A stretch of DNA of 64,000 bases from an uncultured Oscillospiraceae bacterium (GTDB taxonomy: Bacteria > Bacillota > Clostridia > Oscillospirales > Ruminococcaceae), in the NCBI GenBank assembly GCA_900547455.1, contig URGV01000008.1:7710-71709 (forward strand), given 5' to 3'. Position numbers and translations under genes: made by a program. The notes below the pieces were generated by a model. It saw only the letters and a program-made list of their open reading frames with translations, searched no databases and was not told the origin of the DNA. Positions 61,174-64,000 of this stretch are shown here, piece after piece. Each line of letters starts with the position of its first letter. Positions within the stretch are counted from its first letter, which is position 1.

Positions 61174-61869
61174 TTACAGCAATCGGATGGTGCTGCCGTC
61201 CTCCTCCAGCATCACCCGCTTATTTTTCATCAGTTCCAGCACCGCCAAAAAGGTCGCGACCACCTCCGAGCGGTCGGTGCTGCCCTCGAACAACGACAGA
61301 AACGGCGCGCGCTGCTGGCGGTAGAGGATCTTCATCACCACCACAATCCGCGACTGCACCGAGACCACCCTGCGGGCCATCATCGGCTCAAAGGCCTTGC
61401 GCTCCTCCTGCGGCATCCTCCTGCGGCCCACCGCCGACAGGTAGGCCTCCAGCAGGATGTGCGCGTCGTGGGTCAGCGCATACTGGGTCTGCCGGTCCAG
61501 CTGCTGGGGCTGCCGGTAAAACAGCTCGTCCCCAACATACCGCTTTTTGAGCAGCTGCGCCACCTGGCGGCAGAGGGTGTATTCGATCAGCTGGCCGGTC
61601 AGCTCCTGCTTGAGCTGCTCCTCCAGCTCCTCGTGCTTGGGCAGCAGCGACACCGACTTGATGTAGACCAGGCGCGAGGCCATCTCCAGAAACTCGCTGG
61701 CAATCTCCATCTGCTGGCTCTGCACCTGCTGGATGTAGTCCATGTACTGCTCCAGCAGCTTGGTGATCTCGATATCATAGATGTTCAGCTTGTGCTTGGA
61801 GATCAGCTGCAGGATCAGGTCCAGCGGGCCCTCCACCTGCGCCACCTTAAAGGAAAGCTGCTCGGCCAA
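61174..61869 (-). CDS. scpA: Segregation and condensation protein A
   Basis: A 231-residue kleisin that bridges the SMC ring. Conserved pieces: FKVAQVEGPLDLILQLISKH at the N-terminus, EFLEMASRLVYIKS, and the C-terminal winged helix around EVVATFLAVLELMKNKRVML. It lies between the M50 gene and scpB with short gaps. Confidence 0.95.
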   Translation of the reverse strand: MAEQLSFKVAQVEGPLDLILQLISKHKLNIYDIEITKLLEQYMDYIQQVQSQQMEIASEFLEMASRLVYIKSVSLLPKHEELEEQLKQELTGQLIEYTLCRQVAQLLKKRYVGDELFYRQPQQLDRQTQYALTHDAHILLEAYLSAVGRRRMPQEERKAFEPMMARRVVSVQSRIVVVMKILYRQQRAPFLSLFEGSTDRSEVVATFLAVLELMKNKRVMLEEDGSTIRLL

Positions 61870-61881
61870 AATTCTTCCTCC

Positions 61882-62532
61882 TTAAAATCCCACGACCAGC
61901 GAGGTCAGCCAGTTGAGCAGACTGTACATCCAGCTGCTGGCGATCGAAAGCGGCCGGTCCAGAATGGGGGTGAACAGAATCACCACCATGAACACAACGT
62001 AAATCACCTGCTCGTGCTCCTCAATCCAGTCCACCGCCCTTGCCGGCAGGAAGTATTCCAGCACGCGCGAGCCGTCCAGCGGGTGGATGGGGATCAGGTT
62101 AAACACCGCCAGGCCCAGATTGGTTTGGCAGACCACCAGAAAGATGGTGAACAAAAACGACACCGCCGTTCCGGAAACCGGCAGCAGCAGCAATCCCTTG
62201 GCGATGAGCATCGCCACCAGCGCCATCAGCAGGTTGGAGACCGGGCCGGCCAGAGCGGTCAGCGCGATGCCCGCCTTGCGGTTGCGGATTTTGGTGAAGT
62301 AATAGGGGTTGACCGGCACCGGCTTTGCCCAGCCAAATCCGGCCAGCAAGAGCAGCAGGCTGCCGGTCAGGTCCAGATGATGAAAGGGGTTGAGGGTCAA
62401 TCTGCCGGCCGAGCGCGCCGTGTGGTCGCCCAGCTTGTCTGCCACAAGGCCGTGCGCGCACTCGTGGACCGGCATTGCCGTCACCAGCACCAGCGCGCGG
62501 ATCAAAATGGTAATCGGGTCAAGTGTGAACAA
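61882..62532 (-). CDS. Site-2-type membrane protease (M50 family)
   Basis: A 216-residue intramembrane protease with about five helices. Zinc ligands: VHECAHGL (H-E-x-x-H) in helix 1 and NLIPIHPLDGSRV carrying the third ligand Asp. Such small M50 proteins precede scpA in many Firmicutes; substrates are unknown. It starts with TTG eight bases after GGAG. It heads the operon with its own TTGTTT/TATAAT promoter. Confidence 0.9.
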   Translation of the reverse strand: MFTLDPITILIRALVLVTAMPVHECAHGLVADKLGDHTARSAGRLTLNPFHHLDLTGSLLLLLAGFGWAKPVPVNPYYFTKIRNRKAGIALTALAGPVSNLLMALVAMLIAKGLLLLPVSGTAVSFLFTIFLVVCQTNLGLAVFNLIPIHPLDGSRVLEYFLPARAVDWIEEHEQVIYVVFMVVILFTPILDRPLSIASSWMYSLLNWLTSLVVGF

Positions 62533-62630
62533 TTCATCTACTCCTTTTGTTCCCCCAAAAGGGGATGATATCCTTTCTCTCTATGGAAAAACAGGGGAAG
62601 AAAAAGTGTCTCTTTCTTCCTGTACTCTTC

Positions 62631-62659
62631 ATTATACCTTCTAAAATAGTAAAAAACAA
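62631..62659 (-). promoter_or_regulatory. Promoter of the M50-scpAB-ytfJ operon
   Basis: TTGTTT (62654-62659) and TATAAT (62631-62636) on the minus strand with a 17-base spacer; leader about 95 bases with a GGGG-rich hairpin near 62550. Confidence 0.75.
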
Positions 62660-62720
62660 GTTGTTGAGAGCCGCCAAAACTGTGAATTTTCCTTTTTTTA
62701 AAATATTCCCGCAAAAAGGC

Positions 62721-62749
62721 TTGAATTTTGAATCGAAATCTGATAAAAT
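62721..62749 (+). promoter_or_regulatory. Promoter of rpmB
   Basis: TTGAAT (62721-62726) and TAAAAT (62744-62749) with a 17-base spacer. Confidence 0.75.
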
Positions 62750-62791
62750 ACGAATGTTGACTTGTTAAAAGTTAGAAGGAGGTGCAGACTA

Positions 62792-62980
62792 ATGGCTAAA
62801 TGCGATATCTGCGGAAAAGGTGTTACTTTCGGTATCAAGGTTTCTCACTCTCACAGAAGATCCAACAGAACCTGGAAACCAAATGTAAGACGTGTGAAGG
62901 CAATTGTTAATGGTACTCCGTGCCACATCCACGCCTGCACCCGTTGCCTGCGTTCTGGTAAAGTAACCCGCGCTATCTAG
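62792..62980 (+). CDS. rpmB: 50S ribosomal protein L28
   Basis: A 62-residue ribosomal protein. MAKCDICGKGVTFGIKVSHS and HIHACTRCLRSGKV give the typical start and end; the paired CxxC motifs (CDIC and CTRC) would bind zinc, the Zn-containing L28 form. Start after AAGGAGGTG. It is monocistronic with its own promoter and terminator. Confidence 0.95.
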   Translation: MAKCDICGKGVTFGIKVSHSHRRSNRTWKPNVRRVKAIVNGTPCHIHACTRCLRSGKVTRAI

Positions 62981-62983
62981 TTT

Positions 62984-63031
62984 ACACAAAACAAGCGAGC
63001 CGTCACGAAAGTGGCGGCTTTTGTTTTTTCT
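62984..63031 (+). terminator. Terminator of rpmB
   Basis: AAAACAA-x-AGCCG-CAC with GTG-CGGCT-TTGTTTT, GAAA tetraloop and a T run. Confidence 0.88.
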
Positions 63032-63039
63032 AAAAAGGG

Positions 63040-63068
63040 TTGACTTTTTACAAGACGCGTGGTATCAT
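63040..63068 (+). promoter_or_regulatory. Promoter of the YbjQ-family gene
   Basis: TTGACT (63040-63045) and TATCAT (63063-63068) with a 17-base spacer, just behind the rpmB terminator. Confidence 0.82.
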
Positions 63069-63123
63069 CAAGGTGATCCGTTCCGACAGAAACCCACGAC
63101 ATTTTTTAAAGGAGGCATCCACC

Positions 63124-63441
63124 ATGATCGTTGTCAACACCGATTTTATTTCCGGCAAAAAACTGCAGACCCTCTCGCTTGTGCGCGGCAGCACCGTCCA
63201 CTCCAAAAATCTGGGGCGGGACATCCTCTCCAGCTTAAAGACCATCGTCGGCGGGGAGATTGTCGACTACACCAACATGATGAACGAGGCGCGCGCCATC
63301 GCCACCCAGCGGATGGTGGAAGACGCGCAGAAGCTGGACGCCGACGCGGTCATCAATGTGCGCTATGCCTCCTCCGCCATCATGCAGGGCGCTGCGGAGA
63401 TCATCGCCTACGGCACTGCGGTCAAGTTTGTGGAGGAATAG
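63124..63441 (+). CDS. YbjQ-family (DUF74, heavy-metal-binding-type) protein
   Basis: A 105-residue protein of the small YbjQ fold. VRGSTVHSKNLGRDILSSLK, GGEIVDYTNMMNEARAIA and GADAVINVRYASSAIMQGA-like sequence (here LDADAVINVRYASS) are the family marks. The family assembles as pentamers and has no proven activity. ATG at 63124 with AGGAGG. It is a single gene. Confidence 0.92.
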   Translation: MIVVNTDFISGKKLQTLSLVRGSTVHSKNLGRDILSSLKTIVGGEIVDYTNMMNEARAIATQRMVEDAQKLDADAVINVRYASSAIMQGAAEIIAYGTAVKFVEE

Positions 63442-63648
63442 TCAATCTCACTAATCATGGAACATTACATGATGATTCTAGTCAAATCTGCTGCAAAAAA
63501 GAAGATTCTTTTAGGCATTGATCCAAATTTTACAGGAAACGATTGACTAGTCTATCCTCTCTGCATTATACTAAAACTGCTGACAAACCATGGTCGCGTT
63601 TGCCGGCACATGAATCTGACAACTACTAATTACCTGTTTCCCACAAAA
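63442..63648 (+). other. AT-richer spacer after the YbjQ gene
   Basis: About 200 bases with no gene, no clear promoter and no RNA gene that I recognise. Short starts such as the ATG at 63610 run only into the repeat region beyond. Confidence 0.5.
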
Positions 63649-63686
63649 GAAGGGCGCTTCCAGCGATGGAGGCGTCTTTCTTTTTG
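63649..63686 (+). terminator. Terminator-like hairpin
   Basis: GAAGGGCGCTTCCA pairs with TGGAGGCGTCTTTC using G-T pairs and is followed by a T-rich stretch. It could stop leftover transcription from the YbjQ gene. Confidence 0.6.
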
Positions 63687-63693
63687 TCCCCCT

Positions 63694-64000
63694 TGCGGGA
63701 TGGGCGCTGCGGCCCGATGCGAGGGGCGCTGCCCCTCGGGAGCAGGTCGGCAGACTTGGCTCCTACTCCCCGAAGTGGAGGGGCTGCGCCCCCACGCCCC
63801 CATAGGGAGGGCGCTCCGCCCCATACCCCGGGAGTTTATGCAGGGCTGGCAGCCCCTGCACCCACCATGCGGGCGCTCCGCCCCGCGCCCCGGGGGTTTT
63901 TGCGGGGCTGGCAGCCCCAGCACCCACCTGCAGGCGCTCCGCCCTGCACCCGGGTGACTTTCCCGTCGCGGGGAAAGTCACCAAAGGCGCGCCAAGGGCT
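63694..64000. repeat. GC-rich repeat region with a 61/62-bp tandem unit
   Basis: The words GCGCTCCGCCC recur at 63811, 63873 and 63934 (periods 62 and 61), each followed by a CCCGGG, a GGGCTGGCAGCCC hairpin and CACCCACC. The left part holds other palindromes such as GGGGCGCTGCCCC and GGGGCTGCGCCCC. No coding potential is apparent; frames through it are artefacts of GC richness. Such arrays are a known feature of some GC-rich Clostridia. Confidence 0.75.
63953..63982. repeat. Palindrome GGTGACTTTCCC/GGGAAAGTCACC at the window end
   Basis: A perfect 12-bp stem with a 6-base loop. The inner ACTTTC/GAAAGT words also occur in the stem at the end of leuA, hinting at one family of dispersed palindromes. 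Confidence 0.7.

Noticed and set aside
63610-63957. A 115-codon frame in the repeat region at the window end
   Set aside because: It is Pro/Arg/Gly-rich, runs through tandem hairpins, and lacks a ribosome site.

Overview
The window is a GC-rich stretch of a Firmicutes chromosome, most likely from a spore-forming gut-type Clostridia of the Oscillospirales group (inference). The evidence is a gene order closely matching the Bacillus ylo region (yicC, remA, gmk, rpoZ, priA, def, fmt, rsmB, rlmN, prpC, prkC, rsgA, thiN, spoVM), two sporulation genes (spoVM and ytfJ/gerW), ECF-type and T-box-type features typical of low-branching Firmicutes, strong AGGAGG ribosome binding sites, and consensus TTGACA-17-TATAAT promoters. 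No phage, insertion sequence or CRISPR array was found.

Layout. 0-4.3 kb: the end of a DUF1538 membrane protein with a double PII-like protein, a DUF2089 regulator with a small membrane protein, a GNAT, and an XRE regulator locus with two small membrane proteins and clear operators. 4.5-9.6 kb: an ECF importer (S-like component, fused double ATPase, T component), then a PHP hydrolase and an RpiR-type regulator. 9.7-15.3 kb: a Cys-rich protein, PcrA helicase, ribosome hibernation factor and an RlmL-like rRNA methylase. 15.7-19.7 kb: a translationally coupled potABCD operon with an unusual membrane-anchored PotD. 19.8-23.8 kb: a LysR regulator divergent from two uncharacterised membrane proteins and an M20 amidohydrolase. 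23.9-26.1 kb: tandem repeats, then leuA under a leucine-type T-box. 26.2-43.9 kb: cell-wall carboxypeptidase, rsmE, prmA, spoVM and the long housekeeping cluster for translation, rRNA modification, Ser/Thr signalling and replication restart.

44-52.2 kb is more accessory: an orphan FkbM methyltransferase, a tRNA-Ala pair with a degenerate tRNA-like relic flanking a flavin-reductase-like (Nim/PPOX) gene, a TetR-controlled MFS exporter, and a sugar-type ABC importer whose two permeases are fused. 52.3-54.9 kb holds a BlaI-type repressor and a BlaR1-like M56 protease fused to an M23 peptidoglycan hydrolase. 55-59.2 kb is M20 peptidase, polyphosphate kinase and GNAT. 59.3-62.5 kb is M50 protease, scpA, scpB, DUF2953 and ytfJ on the minus strand. 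The window closes with rpmB, a YbjQ-family gene and about 300 bases of GC-rich hairpin repeats.

The best candidates for undescribed biology are the M56-M23 fusion with its repressor, the LysR/DUF5058/membrane protein/amidohydrolase unit, the ECF importer of unknown substrate, and the fused-permease ABC importer with a small adaptor-like protein. All functional assignments rest on reading the sequence and recalled family features; no search was run.
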